This document shows, piece by piece, positions 36,840 through 48,215 of a DNA stretch of 64,000 nt. The stretch is from assembly GCF_030272615.1 (NCBI RefSeq), contig NC_081408.1:621980476-622044475 (forward strand), given 5' to 3'. This DNA comes from Cryptomeria japonica. Lineage: Eukaryota; Streptophyta; Pinopsida; Cupressales; Cupressaceae. The notes below the pieces were generated by a model. The model saw only the letters and a program-made list of their open reading frames with translations, ran no database searches and was not told the origin of the DNA. A program made the translations under genes and the position numbers. The first letter of the stretch is position 1; each line of letters starts with the position of its first letter.

Positions 36840-39800
36840 GAATCTAACTAGGGACTCACCAAGCCTCTCAGACTTCTAGCTCTTCTTATTATTTTGTCTC
36901 TTTCCTTCTCAAGAGTAGAAATTTGGTTCTCCAAAATCAAAATTTGACCATCAATTGATGTAGTCAATGAAATCAGCCCGTCAAAAGAATTAGCTATACT
37001 TGCAATTTTCTCCTGAATTTCTTTTCTCTTTTTATGCACATTAGTTGTAAGTATTTCAGTATTACAAGTTACAACATACCCTATATATATTTGTACATTG
37101 CTTCAAAGAATTTTCTATTAGTATCAACTTCTCATCAATCTTTTTCTTCTCTGATTCAATTACCTGATCAAATGCAACTCACTTAGCCTGAGTAAACCTT
37201 TCTAGTGCTTATCGGTTTGAGATTTGCTATAAGGATTGAAAATCCTTTGAAATATGCTCAGTGATTATCTTAAGATTTCTGGATGGGCTCGCGTCATTTT
37301 CACTCTTACACTCTAGGACCAATCGATGTAAAACATTGATTGATTGATCTATAATCCCTTTATCTGTGGATCCCTCCTTCATCAATTTTTGTGCTGCCAT
37401 CAACATCAGTTCCATGGGACTCATCTCTATGATGTTTTTTTTCCTACCTATGAAGTGTCAATTGAAAACAATGATAGACCAACAACTGGTTCCCTACCAG
37501 ATTCCCCTACCTTCTCCTTTGAAGATTTATCCTTTATAACCTCCTCACTTGCACCGGTGGCTTCGCCACTTGCTGCAATCTGTGTAACTGTTGATTCCTC
37601 TGTAGGAACTGTAACCTCAACTTGTACATGTGTATCGAGAGGAAAATTATCCTCAATATTAGTATCATGTACAATATTAGCTTGATCACTTCTTGTGTTA
37701 ATCGGTATTTCAATATTTGTCTGTACATCTATATTTACTGGGGGGTCAATTTCCACTATCTTAATATTTTTCAAAACTGAGGGAGAAGTACCCATAATCC
37801 CCTTTCCTTTTCCTTCAACTAGGGTATCTACAGTGTTTGTCTTGGTTTCCGGTGAAGTAAAGAATCCCTTGTTCTCTCCAAGAAATTTAACCCATTCTTT
37901 TTTAGTCTCCTTTATTATTTCATTTACTCTTCCTAGCATCAGACTAGTTATCCTATGCTTGCTATTGAAAAAAAATTTGTCTGCCACCTCAAGTGTCTTT
38001 TCAATTTCATCAGGAGAAATAGTAACACAGATAGATAATAGCTCTTGAATATTAATATGTTTATCTTCTTGCATAGTTGATAATCTTCTAGCATCTAATA
38101 TATTATACAATTCAGCCGATATTTGATTTTCTATTTCTATTAAGGCTTTCTTATAAATATCCAAGTATAATAAGATTGCTTCCTCTACGTCTCTCTATTC
38201 ATCATCCTCTAATTGTTCATAGTATAATTGAACATTCTTCAACATGCCATCTTTAGTGATTTCATCTACTAATTTTGCACAAGTTTTAGGTGGTATGATA
38301 GTCACATTACCAAATTCAATTGCTAAGTCGATGCCACTCTTCTTCTTCCTCTTTGCAATACCAGATGCAACTATAGATGTAGTTTTTGGTGCTTGCTTTG
38401 ATGCCAATATTTTGATTGTAACCTTCCTAACCAGTTGCTTCTTATCTTTTTCCTTTGCTTCCTTTGGTTTCTTTCTAACAACCCTCTTAAATGCCAATGG
38501 TGTGTCATCCTCGGATTCTGATTCTATAGTAACAGGCTCAATATGAACTGCAGGATCCTTCCTCTTTCTGCCTTTCTCTGGGACAACATCAATTAGTGCT
38601 TTGATGTCTTTAGAGACCTTCTCCACAAATTTTCTTTCTTTTCCTTCCTGCTTCTCTCTCTTTTCTTCCGGTTGAACTCTGTTTCAACCTCTTGAGTTTT
38701 TTGCTATGCAGTACCATAGGGTTTCTCTGCCTCATCAATTGGTATGTCAATCAACATTTTTGCATAGGTATCAAGAATATGTGCATCCACCTCATAGCCC
38801 ATTTATTCAATCCAAATCTTTCGGGGCTTAACTTCTTTCATGAGTGTCTCATCCTTCTTTACCATGAAGCATATGTCGATTGAATATTTTTCTACAATAT
38901 GCTTAGGTACCCTTGCCCTAGACCTCATATATTTCTGGAATGCTTTGAAATATCCCCATATCTTATCATCTCTCTGACTTCCTAAAGCAACAATTGACTG
39001 TTTCAATTGTCTTCCTACAGGGATGTCAAAAGCCCATTGCCTCTTACCAATACCGGGTGTATCATTCATGAAATATAACATCAGGCAAACTATCACATTT
39101 CCATAGCAAAATGTACCCTTCTTTTCCCCCTTAATCTTCCCTAGGTTTACTAACAACTCATCTAGCATCCAACCTCATAGATCTAATTTTACATTCTCTC
39201 TCATCATTCTGTATGCAGCCAAAATGCATGAACTGGAAACATAATTCATTCGATTTGACTAAGTTACCTTATACCCAATGATCATGCTACCAAATTTGAT
39301 GTCCATGTCGGTGATAGTGCTCACTTTCATGGATCTTTTGTCAGATGTTGCATCGGTGATCTTTCTCACGAAATCATTTGAGACCTTCTTGTCTGGATGT
39401 TGTCCAACCGATGGCAAACTAGTAATTGCCCAGATGGCTTCCTTGGTGATTTTGAAAGGTCTGTTCATCCATATAAACTCCCCATGTACTCTTCTCAAAA
39501 CGTATCTGATTATTTCATCCTCAAACTCTAAAATATCTAGAATGTCAGTAAACCCTAGGTCTTCAATATGATTGAATGTCGATTTGATCTTTCCCAATTC
39601 TCCCATCATCTCTCATATACATGCCCTTAATTTTTGAAGTTCCTAAGTCCTCGATGTGATAGTGAATATATGCCCTAACATCCTCTACATAGACAACTCC
39701 CTCTGGAACGCGAGAAAAAGCTCCAACCGAATCTTCCAAAGTAGCCACATGTGGATACCGCTTGAAAATTGGCTTGGGGTGGTCCTTGACCTCTACCCTA

Positions 39801-39847
39801 GTCGGGTTTGCAATGAAAAAATGAATAGATGATGATCTCACTTCCAT
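36840..39847 (-). pseudogene. ORF2 of element E (conserved domain, about 1000 codons)
   Basis: Starts MEVRSSSIHFFIANPTRVEV at 39847. Conserved core: VPEGVVYVEDVRAYIHYHIEDLG, FIWMNRPFKITKEAIWAI, VSNDFVRKITDATSDKRSM, GSMIIGYKV, YRMMRENVKLDL, VIVCLMLYF, HIVEKYSIDICFMVKKDE and MGYEV...ILDTYA. The C-terminal half has a basic segment (KRVVRKKPKEAKEKDKKQL, about 38420-38490), an acidic/Thr-rich linker (37480-37780) and a C-terminal coil (ISTLEKERDKIIRRARSL). Frame changes near 39610, 38800, 37440 and 37100 and several stops show decay, but long open blocks remain (up to 238 codons). Nothing catalytic is recognisable. I cannot assign a function; a nucleic-acid-binding or particle accessory role, or a distant env-like relation, are only hypotheses. 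Confidence 0.78.
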
Positions 39848-40034
39848 GTTTAAAGATAAATACCTTTTGATCGCTCTCAGTGAAAACCTCCAACAAATTC
39901 TTCCAAACGCCAGTGAGATTGCTCAAGAAGAAATTTGATTGCTCTGTATTGCCTTTGATCACACTTAGTCACTCTAAATCACTCTGAAATTGCTCTGAAT
40001 GCAAGGTGATTAACAATGAAGTCAATTTGACCTT

Positions 40035-40955
40035 TTAACCTTTGATAAAAACCCTAATCTCCCATTGACATAAACACGTAACATTGTTCCTTTGAATTGA
40101 TTTGCTAAAACTGATGAAATTGCTTGACCTGCACTGATTAGCCATATGTCCAAATTTTCCACAAGCATAGCATTTAACATTCATTCTACAATATTTTTTC
40201 TTATGACCAAACTTATTGCATTTAGAACATTTACCGAGAGCAGAATCAGGGTTCTGATTTGCTCCGTTTCTACATTGCCTAGCCATGTGACCAAATCTAT
40301 TGCAAACAAAACATCTATCATTGAATTTATAAGCATTAAATTTCCTTACCAGTGTCTTATGGTTTTGATCTTCATTACCAGTACCAGAACTCTGTCCTTG
40401 CTCAAATCCAAGTCCACTGGAATCTCCAACTTGCCTTTGTCTCTTCAATAACTCATCTAGCTGTGTTGTGTTAATCTTGAATTTTTCTTTGTACTCACTT
40501 GCAATAGTTAAGTCTTCTCTCAAAATTATCATTTGTCTCTCAAGCTCTTGTTCATTACTCTAGGATTGTACCAAATTAGTTCTCAACATATCATTTTCAT
40601 GAACCAACCTACCACATTCTTCAAATTTGTTCTTTAGGGATACAACAAGATTTTCTTCCTTCTTCTTTCTGTCCTCAATCTCTTTAGACATCCTAATAGT
40701 TATAACTTGCATTTCATTCTTCATAACCATGTTCTCTTGACTCAATTTCTGACATTGTTCCTTAAGTGCATATTTATCTTCATCATCCCGACTTTTCAAA
40801 AGTTCCTTCCTCCTAGCTTGAATAGATGATAGCCTCTCTTGTAGGACAAGAATGAATTCCTTGGCAGAATTCAATTCATCTTATAGCTTTAAGTTCTTCA
40901 ACCTTTCAACATCACAATCTTCAAGTTCCATCTCAAGTTGCTTCTCCAAATCCAT
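40035..40955 (-). pseudogene. Gag-like ORF1 of element E: coiled coil plus three CCHC knuckles
   Basis: Starts MDLEKQLEMELEDCD, 62 bp after the primer site. Coiled-coil stretches (LQERLSSIQARRKELL, QKLSQENMVMKNEMQ) precede three zinc knuckles: CFVCNRFGHMARQC, CSKCNKFGHKKKYC and CYACGKFGHMANQC. The frame is constant with two stops (near 40880 and at 40560). Same plan as ORF1 of C and D: no capsid domain, no protease. The best conserved ORF1 in the window. Confidence 0.83.
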
Positions 40956-41016
40956 ATCTATGGATTTTTGTTTCAGGATCTTCCTCAAGTTGTTAAACTT
41001 CCTCCGAGGTACAAAT

Positions 41017-41027
41017 CTTTGATACCA
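41017..41027 (-). promoter_or_regulatory. Primer binding site, element E
   Basis: Minus strand TGGTATCAAAG, separated by AT from the LTR end at 41030. Confidence 0.82.
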
Positions 41028-41029
41028 AT

Positions 41030-41934
41030 TGTTGGAAACCAATAACACTGAGAGGGGGGGGGGTGAATCGGTGTTATACCAGAATGATAAGTTTTAGCCT
41101 TATTAAAAAATGCATACACCAATCGGTATATCGTTACATACATAATTGAAAGAAATAAAGCAACCAATAAGCCAATCACATAAATGAGAACCATAATACA
41201 TAGATTTATACGTGGAAAACCTCAAAGAGGAAAAACCACGGTGGGATTTATGACCCATAATATCAATCCAATGGCCATATGAAGAGATAATACAAAATAT
41301 GAGAATCCTGCACTTGCAGGAAGGCTTACAGCCTAGAGCACACTGCTTAATCACAAAAGGAGCCTCATTAAGTACATAAATTCCAAACTACAATCTGGAG
41401 AAGTGTGAACTGCTAAGATAGCATCTTCTATGCCAGAATAGAGTTTCAGTTTAAGCTTTGTCTGTTCTAGTCTGAAACCTTGAACCTTTTACCAGAATAA
41501 CCCTTACATGAATACATAATCTCTCTAATATATTTCACATCGTATTATATTCACATATCCATAATCTCCTATCTTATATCTCTATATTACAAAATGATCT
41601 ATCAAACTGACCTATATACCCTATACAAATTTACATGCCTTATGTCAGTTTACAAATATATATACAATATCAATTTACATGTTGACCAGATAACATAAAT
41701 GCATAAACATTAAAATCAACTATCGATGCCGGATCCAAGATATGTCGGCCTCCAATACCAATAACCTTTACTAAACCATGTCAGCCTGTATTGCCAATGA
41801 CCAGAGAAATCCTTCTGCTCTATCAGTATTTGTGCCAGTACACCATAGAACCAAAACATGAAGTCAGAACAAATACCATGTTGCCATCAATGACAACTTA
41901 GTGAAACCAACCAATTGAGTATCAATTGCCAACA
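41030..41934 (-). repeat. 5' LTR of element E
   Basis: Starts (minus) TGTTGGCAATTGATAC and ends with CACCCCCCCCCCTCTCAG then TGTTATTGGTTTCCAACA. The last 11 bases TGTTGGAAACC (plus) and the first bases TGTTGG (minus) form short terminal inverted repeats. Contains the U5 motif (plus about 41211-41240). Confidence 0.9.
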
Positions 41935-41955
41935 ATATTTATTTTGTCATCAATG

Positions 41956-41969
41956 AAAAAGGGGGAGAT
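41956..41969 (+). promoter_or_regulatory. Polypurine tract, element D
   Basis: GAAAAAGGGGGAGAT before the LTR start TACTGGAATTAC. Confidence 0.87.
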
Positions 41970-43322
41970 TACTGGAATTACTTATCCATGTTGTAATTGA
42001 AGTCAAATGTGGTGATCTGGATTGGTTCAGATTTATATGTGAGATGTTGTTGATTAATATATGAGATGTTGTATATGTGGATTGATATGTAAGATATTGT
42101 ATATGCTGACTTACAACATAGTGGAAGATAGGTATGCATGTTACAAATTACATATCCTTGCTATTGTTGTTGTTGTTGCTGTAGTTTTTATCATGATTGT
42201 TGCTCTGGAATAATAAGGACACGAGCGTATGGATGTAAGAGGTTTTGGTGTTGGTTGTGACATTTGGTCTTGTTCTTTGGAAGTCATTCTTCAGATGTCA
42301 TGTTTTAGTTGTATATTTGGATATGTTGTGGTGAGCAGATTCTTGTGCTCTAGTTTCTTCTGGTTCCTCAATTTTTGGCAACATTCAATTGGTAGTTTGA
42401 TGGTCATGTGTGATGCTAACTTGAATAATGATTAGTGCCCCCATAATTTTTGGTCTTAACTATGATCCAAGTGCTGCATTTTGTGGTCCGATAATTGTGG
42501 CATTCTGGAAGCGTGTTGTTTTTGGTGCTTCATGTATGTGTTCATTTATGGTTCGAACAACCCTATTGATATTCTGATCTATTGATTGTAGTGTGATCGC
42601 TATGTTCTTTTGTAAAAAATTGAATGACCGAATTGATATATATTTCCAAATTGATACCTACATACATACATACATATGTGTGTGTGTAAGATTTCCTTAG
42701 GAGATGTATGTGTGAGAGAGGGTGTGTATGTATGTGGAATGAGCATGAGAAAAGAATAGAAGTGGTAAGTGACAGAGCTGAAGTATTGGATCAGTGTGAG
42801 CAGTTTGGTTTAGTGAGTTGGTGAAAGTGTTTTGCAAAGGTTCTTAACTAGATTTGCTGCAAATGGTTAGTATATTGCTGTAAGTTGGTGAAAGCATTTT
42901 GCACAGGTTCTTAACCATATCTATTGTAAGTAACTGGTTAATTGTCAAAGCTTTAACTAGAATTGCTTTCATGCATGTGTAGACTCAACTTTCACAATTC
43001 ATTCCTTTTGGCAGTAAGCTTTTCTGGTAGTAGGCCAATTGTATCTAAGTATTAAGCTCTCCAGGTAGCGTGTTTGTTTTTGTAATCACATATAACTAGT
43101 TATATTATCTTGAGAGTTGGCCCTCTTCATGGTTTTTCCCTTATTGGGTTTACCACATATAATAATCTTTGGTGTCTCTTTTGTGGCTGCATTATGCAAT
43201 TCATTTCTATGTTTCCAAGGATAATTAAGATTAAGTTAAGATCAACATACTATCTATTTCAGTTTTAGAATTTGAGTATAATATTGATTCACCCCCCTCT
43301 CAGCATTCTAATTTGTTCAACA
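41970..43322 (+). repeat. 3' LTR of element D
   Basis: Colinear with 29811-31208, start TACTGGAATTACTTATCC, end TTTGTTCAACA. Shorter than the 5' LTR through loss of part of the CAGTGAGCCC repeat region near 43060. Contains the U5 motif near 43129. Confidence 0.88.
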
Positions 43323-43500
43323 ATGAAATGAGGATATATTCGACTAAGTGAGCATAGAGATAGAGCTAGATCTTGGTCAAGAGGAGAGGGAGAGGCTACA
43401 ACGCGAGCTTACAAAGGCTTGTATGGAGTCATCCATGTATAGAGGTATAGTGATAGATTGAGACTGAAGGAGCTTGTCGAGGAGTCACTCATAGTCTACA
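43323..43500 (+). other. Right flank of D: continuation of the PMD-region host
   Basis: Short degraded stretch rich in Arg/Glu codons (for example AGAGATAGAGCTAGATC), like the coiled tail that follows plant mobile domains. It ends at a CA/TA microsatellite. The link to 28779-29810 is by position and character only. Confidence 0.35.
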
Positions 43501-43560
43501 CACACACATACATACATACATTCATACATATATACATACATACATGCATACATATATATA
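43499..43560. repeat. CACA/CATA microsatellite
   Basis: ACACACACATACATACATAC-type run of about 60 bp. Confidence 0.9.
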
Positions 43561-43704
43561 TGGGTATGTGTAGGATCATGAGGGGCCAAAAAGTGGAAAT
43601 GGGGAAAAAAAAGTGTTTTAAACTTTTCCAAACACACCAAATTATGCTTTGACTTTTTGTATGGGTTGGCCAAAATTTGAATTTGGTTTGGTAATACCAG
43701 ACCA

Positions 43705-43800
43705 AATCGGATATCCGTTAATAATGAATATCCTTTATCGGATATCCATTAATAATGAATTATTCGTTAATAATGGATATTCGATATTAAAGGATATCCG
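43705..43800. repeat. GGATATCC inverted-repeat cluster
   Basis: Four or five copies of a unit of about 25 bp (GGATATCCGTTAATAATGAA and relatives) in alternating orientation. The pair 43740-43760 / 43761-43782 forms a near-perfect palindrome of about 43 bp without a spacer, nested in a wider imperfect one. Confidence 0.85.
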
Positions 43801-43899
43801 TTTTGTGACATCATTATTGTGATGTCATGTTTTTCCAAATCAGAGATATGTTTCTAAAACAGATATCCATTTTTCTCAACATAAAAAACATACCTTAGT

Positions 43900-45520
43900 A
43901 AAATGGGCATAACTTTTGTTTTTCTTATCAAAATTTTAATCTTTTATAGGTGTTTGAAAGGTAATTTAGAGACCTATCAAATGGATAAGGTAATTTTATT
44001 ACTTTATAGACCAAAAAATAATTATAATCATTTGAAGTTAATCACTCATTTTTAAAACTTTAAATACTCACAAATTTTGCATACAAAGTCTCTTTTTTTC
44101 CTATCACCTCCTTTATCTATCACTTGTCTATCTATACTTCTATAAATATTTTTTATCTATCTCTTCCTTATCTACATATCCCACTCCTTTTCTCATCACA
44201 TCTAGATATTTCCCAAGTTACATCCATCTCTACATATATCTCCCTCTTTTGATTCCTATCTCCCCCCTCCCACTCTATTCTTGTCACTCCTTATTTATAT
44301 ATCTCTCTAATAATCTCTCTTCTCTCTATTTATCTCCCTCCTCTACCTTATCATGTCTATACCTATTTATTACTCATATTTATCACCTCCTTTCTCTCCC
44401 TATCTTGTCCCCTCTATCTTTATATCCCTATAGATCTATCTTCATGTATATTGATATCTCATTATCTCTAAATCTCACTTATTCACTCCATCTCTCCCTC
44501 CATTTGTCCTACTCTCTCCATCACTTTCTATCCATATCTATCTCTATCCTCATCTTCACAACTCTATTTTTTTCCCTATCAATCTCTCTTTCTATATGTC
44601 CCTCTATCTTTATATATCTTCCTCTATACATGATAATCTATTACTCCCTCTCTTCCTCTATCACCCTCTCTATGTATCTCTCCCTTTATATACATCTCTT
44701 TACTTACTCCCTCTCTATATATCTTTGGCTCTCTCCCTCGATCCTTCTCTATATCCCCAATATATATATCTCTATATCTCCCTCTTTCTCTCTCTCCCTC
44801 TCTATCTATACCTATCTATAATCTCTATTTCTCTCTTTATCACTCTCTTGCACTATATAAATCTCTCTCTATCTATCAATATTACTCTTCATTTATATCT
44901 CTCTATCTCTTCCTTTTTTATCTCACTCTTTACCCCTCTCCATCCATTTTTCTCTCTTTATATATTTGTCTTGTCTTTACCTCTCTCTTTCTCTATATCT
45001 GTTCATCTCCCTCTTCATTTATCTTCATTTTTATCTCTATCTTCCTCTCTCCTTTTCAATCTCTAGATATGTCTCCCTCTCTCTTCATAGTCCTTAATAT
45101 CTATATATCTATTTATGTCTCTATCTATTTTATAGGTATGTCTATCTCTCTCTATTTATCCTTCTATCTCTCCCTCTCTTTATCTCTTCATCTCTCTTCA
45201 CCCTTACATCTCTCCTTATTTGAATGTTTATCATTATAAATATCTATCTCTCCCTCTGTATATATTTATCTCTTCTACCTCTATGTTTCCCTCTCCTCTC
45301 TCTTTATTTGTATCTCCCTCTCTATCTCTATTTTAATATATCTATAGATCTCTCCCCCTATTGGTAATGGATCTTGATTATCTTTCTAATTTATATGTTT
45401 TTGCGTTAGCTATATTTGAATTTTTATCTTTATAAATATCTCTCTCCCTCTGTATACATTTATCTCTCCTACATCTCTTTTTCCCTGTCCTCTCTCTTTA
45501 TTTATATCTCCCTCTCTATT
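43900..45520. repeat. Left arm of fold-back locus: AT-rich end and CT-rich tract
   Basis: 43925-44085 (CAAAATTTTAATCTTTTATA..., GAAAGGTAATTTAGAG) is homologous to the reverse complement of 55095-55255. From 44090 it becomes a pyrimidine-rich tract of TATCTCTCTC/CTCTATCTCTA-type words about 1.4 kb long. The long Leu/Ser/Tyr-rich ORFs here are products of this composition, not genes. The tract is interrupted by element F at 45521 and continues at 47679. Confidence 0.8.
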
Positions 45521-47678
45521 TGATGCAGACAAGTTTGGGAGACCCAATGAAGGACAAACCATTCTTGCAGCCTAACACAAACACCATGCAAAATATACCG
45601 GTAACCAATAAAACAATGCCAGATACTGCAAAAAGAACAACCAGTAACATCACAAAATACATAACTGGTAAACAATATAAACAATTCTTATAAGAGATTA
45701 AAGAATTACATATGCCACATGCTGGATGGCAATTCAAGATACAAAGAATGCTTACAACACAAATATCAAATCCACAAATCATCTACACTTCAAATCGGCC
45801 TCCAGAAACAGTCTGTTGGTTCTACCCTAATCCAAACCTCAGCCATTCCGGCTTCAATCCACTAGACCAGAATCTCGTCGTTTCTACATCTTCACTCGAT
45901 CTCTAAACTCTGGCTTCTATCTTTTGTCTTCTGTCCTCTCAAATGATTCACAATCTTTTGTTTATATCATCCACAAATAATAATAACTTGATCAAGTCGG
46001 CCCAAAGACCAACCGGTTCATGAAATGTGTAAACAATAACAAGTCGACTCAAATCATTAAGAACAACTTCCAATGCACAAAACATCACGTGGTCTTTGAG
46101 GAACATCAGACAAGACACAAGAAACATAACTCCATGATCCACAAGTCATGGAGATCAAATGCAACCCGATCCAACTTTGCTCAACACACTAATAGACTAA
46201 TTGGTAAGAACATATCAACCGGGCCAATACTAGAATTGATAACTCACCAGGATTAAATCCAAATTCCATGAAACTCAAATACGACAAAGACAACAAACAT
46301 GAGGGAATAAACCCAAAAACCACAATTCTAAACTCTTAAACAAGAATAAATGCCATGATCACCAAGCAATTCCACTGCTAACTGCCCAACTGGTAAGAAC
46401 TACATCGGTGCTCCTGCATCAGACTCTTGGGGTTAATTGAAAAGTGAGTCCCATCACTTGATCTAGTTTGGTGATTTGTCAGTAGGTACTTACAAATGCC
46501 TCAGGGGTTCGGTGATCTGACTACAGATTTTGGTTGCCTCTCCTTGATGATCTACCCATCCACTTTGCAGCCTACCTCAATTGGCAATCTGTTCAAGTCT
46601 CCACCCACTAACTTCCTCAAGCTCAAGTTCTAGGATTGGCGATCTACCTACAAAACTTTCTCTACCTCACGTTCGATGATCTGAATAAGTCCACAAGTTG
46701 CTTCAACTTCCTCTCCAACCAACTGGTACATAACTAGGTCCTCCAACAACAGGTTCACAAACTAGATCTGATACCATTTGATGTAGTCAAGGTAGGGAGA
46801 TCTAATGAAGGACAACCCATCCTTGCAACCTAACACAAAAACCATGCAAAATATACCGGTAACCAGTAAAACAATGCTAGATAAAGCAAAAAGAACAACC
46901 GATAACATCACATAATACATAACCGATAAACAGTATAAACAATTCTTATAACAAATTGAATAATTACATAGGTCACATGTTGGATCGTAGTCTAGGATAC
47001 AAATAATGCTTATAACATAGATATCAGATCCGCAAATCATCTACACATAAAATTGCCCTTTAAAAATAGTTTGTTGGTTCTACCCTAATTCGGACCTCAG
47101 CCCTTTCGGCTTCAGTCCACCACACCAGAATATCACTGGTTCTACATCTTTGTTCAATCTCTAAACTTTGTCTTCTATCTTTTGTATTTTTTCCTCTCAA
47201 ATGATTCACAAAATTCTATTTATATCATCCGCAAATAATAATAACTTGATCAAGTCGGCCCAAAGACCAACCGATTCAAGAAATGTGTAAACAATAACAA
47301 GTTATCTCAAATCATTAAGAACAACTTCCAATGCACAAAACATCACGTGGTCTTCCGAGAACATCGAACAAGACACAAGAAACATAATTCCATGATCTGC
47401 AAGTCACAAATATCAATCGCAACCCGATCCAACTTCGCTCAACACACTGCCAGACTAACCGGTAATAACATATCAACTGGTCCAATACCGAAATCAATAA
47501 CTCACCGGGATTAAATCCAAATGCCTTGGAACTCGAATATGACAAATACAACAAACACAAGGGAATAAACCCAAAACCACAATTCCAAACTCTCAAGAAA
47601 GAAGAAATTCCATGATCTCCAAGCAATTCCACTACTAACTAACCAATTGGTAAGAACTACACGGGTGCTCCTGCATCA
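45521..47678 (-). mobile_element. Element F: small non-coding LTR retrotransposon
   Basis: Two LTRs of about 900 bp (45521-46421 and 46779-47678; TGATGCAGAC / TGATGTAGTC starts, both ending TGCATCA) flank only 357 bp of internal sequence. The primer site TGGTATCAGATC is on the minus strand at 46765-46776, next to the right LTR. The TSD is CTATT/CTATC at 45516-45520 and 47679-47683, one base different. No coding capacity. The structure is TRIM/SMART-like, but with unusually long LTRs for such a short interior. Confidence 0.87.
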
Positions 47679-48060
47679 CTATCTCTATTTTAATCTATGT
47701 AGAGATCTCTCTCCCTATTGGTAATAGATCTTGATTATCTTTCTAATTTATATATTTTTGTGTTACCTATATTTGTATCTTAGTTCTTGATGAGGTGTGT
47801 GGAGTATCTTTCTCCTATGAATTTTATTTTTTAGGAGGAAGTGGGAGAGGGGGAGATATGAGAAAGAGCGATAAAGACCGCGAGAGGGAGAGAAGTGGAG
47901 AGAGAGATAGAGAGAGACAAAGAGAAAGAGGGGGTAGGGGGAAGAGGGAAGTATCAACAAAGGGAGAGGAAAAGAGAGGTTAGAGAAAGAGAGGCTTATT
48001 TGGTGGAAGAGAGAGAGAGGGAGAGAGGGAGAGAGAGAGATAGATAGAGAGACAGAGGGA

Positions 48061-48134
<74 letters not shown>

Positions 48135-48215
48135 AGAGAGAGAAATAGAGAAAGAAGGAGAGAGACATAGAGAGATAGAGAGAGACAAATATATATATGT
48201 ATGTATGTATGTATG
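47679..48215. repeat. CT tract remainder and GA-rich tract
   Basis: 47679-47780 repeats 45325-45430 (TATTGGTAATAGATCTTGAT) as a duplicated piece of the arm. From 47840 the composition inverts to purine-rich, with an uninterrupted (GA)n of about 35 units at 48064-48132 and a (TATG)n run at 48196-48220. ORFs here (Ser/Leu on one strand, Arg/Glu on the other) are composition artefacts. Confidence 0.85.

Larger units (their letters stand above)
35628..41934 (-). mobile_element. Element E: pol-less LTR retrotransposon nested in D
   Basis: Minus-strand element: 5' LTR 41030-41934, primer site 41017-41027, ORF1 40035-40955, ORF2 about 36840-39847, purine tract just right of 36417, and a truncated 3' LTR 35635-36417. 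ATATT at 35623-35627 and 41935-41939 is the probable target duplication. The internal region of about 4.6 kb has no RT, integrase or protease. It is the best preserved of the three ORF2 elements. Confidence 0.88.
29811..43322 (+). mobile_element. Element D: pol-less LTR retrotransposon containing E and a solo LTR
   Basis: LTRs 29811-31208 and 41970-43322, primer site at 31211 and purine tract at 41956-41969. Its own internal sequence (about 3.2 kb after removing nested inserts) holds a coiled-coil/CCHC ORF1 and an ORF2 homologous to that of C and E. There are no RT, integrase or protease motifs. Nested in it are a solo LTR (33099-34367, TSD TACAT) and element E (35628-41934, minus). No clean target duplication is visible: GATAT precedes and ATGAA follows. 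Confidence 0.86.

Noticed and set aside
29806-43327. Target duplication of element D
   Set aside because: GATAT on the left and ATGAA on the right do not match. GATAT recurs only ten bases further right, too far to claim.
44249-45066. ORFs of 156-190 codons rich in Ser, Leu, Tyr and Ile
   Set aside because: They follow from the TATCTCTCTC composition of the fold-back arm and have no domain-like composition changes.
47763-48188. Ser/Leu repeat ORFs on the minus strand and Arg/Glu ORFs on the plus strand
   Set aside because: Translation of a long (GA)n microsatellite.
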